Assembly: GCA_014796735.1 (NCBI GenBank)
Contig: JAAVIG010000121.1
Span: 1 to 6,932 of the forward strand
Direction of reading: 5' to 3'
DNA: 6,932 nt
Source: Oscillospiraceae bacterium
GTDB lineage: Bacteria > Bacillota > Clostridia > Oscillospirales > Ruminococcaceae
The position numbers and the translations under genes are program-made. The notes below the pieces were generated by a model that worked only from the letters and a program-made list of their open reading frames with translations, was not told the DNA's origin and searched no databases. Shown here in pieces: positions 6,461-6,932 of the stretch; position 1 is the first letter of the stretch; each line of letters opens with the position of its first letter.

Positions 6461-6496
6461 TAATAACCCCATCACTTGATTGTAATGGGGTTATTA
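6461..6496. terminator. Perfect 12-bp hairpin between prs and rarA, possible terminator
   Basis: TAATAACCCCAT (6461-6472) pairs exactly with ATGGGGTTATTA (6485-6496) around a 12-nt loop. On the minus strand, the direction of prs transcription, the stem ends TTATT and is followed by A-rich sequence, so the U-tract is weak and partly inside the stem. On the plus strand it is followed by AGTTTTGTTCATTT, but no plus gene ends before it. The likeliest role is to end the prs transcript; an RNA-stabilising 3' stem is an alternative. Confidence 0.5.
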
Positions 6497-6521
6497 AGTT
6501 TTGTTCATTTAAAATCATGAG

Positions 6522-6533
6522 GTGAACGTTCAC
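6522..6533. repeat. 12-bp perfect palindrome GTGAACGTTCAC
   Basis: A fully symmetric 12-bp site lies between the prs stop codon and the hairpin, upstream of rarA. Symmetric sites of this kind often bind dimeric regulators. It contains GAAC and GTTC half-sites but without the 4-nt spacer of the Gram-positive LexA box, so it is not a standard SOS box. One such palindrome can occur by chance. Confidence 0.3.
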
Positions 6534-6559
6534 ACTTTGTGCTGAAAAGATCGGTAATA

Positions 6560-6932
6560 TTAAAGATTACTTGCGCTTTTAACATTGTACTTTGTAAGCA
6601 AGGTGTTTATTTTTGTATGAGGATCAATTACCTTGCTTGTTGAAATATCGTGGTTTATCGCCGCTATAAGATAAGCAATATACTTGGATACGTCAACCTC
6701 CTTGAACCATTCGCGGGAAAGCAGGTCGGGAGTTCTGTATGTAAGGTTGGTACCGAAAACATAGTCGATCATTCCCTTTTCGTACGCCTCGTCAAACTTT
6801 GCGAGACCGCCCGTGAATATAGGATATGTAGCGTATGCGATAATTCTTTTCGCCTTGCGCTTTTTCAGTTCATAGGCAATATCCAGCATAGAGTCGCCCG
6901 AAGAAATAATATCGTCGGAAATAAACACGGTC
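6560..6932 (-). CDS. prs: Ribose-phosphate pyrophosphokinase, C-terminal part (gene cut by window edge)
   Basis: PRPP synthetase makes 5-phosphoribosyl-1-pyrophosphate from ribose 5-phosphate and ATP for purine, pyrimidine, histidine and NAD synthesis. About 124 C-terminal residues are present. They start within the PRPP-binding loop, FISDDIISSGDSMLDIA, the counterpart of the classical DDMIDTAGT loop, followed by KKRKAKRIIAYATYPIFTGG. The tail (TYRTPDLLSREWF, DVSKYIAYLIAAINHD, then INTLLTKYN) fits the longer, divergent clostridial PRPP synthetase group better than the classical enzyme. The GTG near the right edge is an internal valine of the PRPP loop and not a start; the reading frame continues to the edge and the gene begins beyond it. 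It shares the minus strand with rarA, 151 nt upstream of it, separated by a hairpin. Confidence 0.88.
   Translation of the reverse strand, partial: TVFISDDIISSGDSMLDIAYELKKRKAKRIIAYATYPIFTGGLAKFDEAYEKGMIDYVFGTNLTYRTPDLLSREWFKEVDVSKYIAYLIAAINHDISTSKVIDPHTKINTLLTKYNVKSASNL

Noticed and set aside
6522..6533. GTGAACGTTCAC as a LexA (SOS) box controlling rarA
   Set aside because: The Gram-positive SOS box needs GAAC and GTTC separated by 4 nt; here they are adjacent.
6560..6928. Prs fragment as a complete 122-residue protein starting at GTG 6928
   Set aside because: The GTG is a valine within the PRPP-binding loop, and the frame is open to the window edge, so the gene is simply cut.

Overview
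The window looks like an ordinary chromosomal segment of a low-to-middle GC Gram-positive anaerobe, most likely a clostridial (Eubacteriales; Ruminococcaceae/Oscillospiraceae-like) Firmicute. This rests on the clostridial style of several proteins (the divergent PRPP synthetase C-terminus, RarA with a DEIQYLNKKQQ Walker B region, the DUF951 protein), on AAAGGA/GGAG Shine-Dalgarno sites, and on a membrane-anchored soluble-lytic-transglycosylase-like protein next to coaE. Species cannot be named from the sequence alone. I see no tRNA, rRNA, CRISPR, insertion sequence or phage gene.

Layout. Positions 18-4073 hold six tightly packed minus-strand genes, in transcription order: a NUDIX hydrolase, a small DUF951 protein, prfA (release factor 1), ywlC/sua5 (threonylcarbamoyl-AMP synthase), coaE (dephospho-CoA kinase) and a lytic transglycosylase. 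Gaps are 34, 7, 27 and 2 nt, then a 4-nt ATGA overlap, so they probably form one operon. A strong extended -10 promoter precedes the NUDIX gene, and a weaker internal promoter may lie at the prfA/ywlC junction. A Shine-Dalgarno-like site at the left edge suggests another minus-strand gene beyond the window. The 168-nt divergent region 4074-4241 carries the NUDIX promoter and a hairpin with a U-rich loop just upstream of a plus-strand gene for an S1-domain RNA-binding protein (4242-5162). That gene converges on rarA (5146-6408, minus), with a 17-bp overlap of their 3' ends. A 151-nt gap with a perfect 12-bp hairpin and a separate 12-bp palindrome separates rarA from the 3' end of a PRPP synthetase gene that runs off the right edge.

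Functionally the genes are housekeeping: translation termination (RF1), the t6A tRNA modification (YwlC), probable RNA binding (S1 protein), coenzyme A synthesis, nucleotide precursor supply (PRPP), replication-fork maintenance (RarA), peptidoglycan cleavage and nucleotide clean-up (NUDIX). I found no convincing new system. The most testable oddities are the S1-gene leader hairpin, the uncharacterised DUF951 gene placed 7 nt before prfA, and the terminator-less convergent overlap of the S1 gene and rarA.
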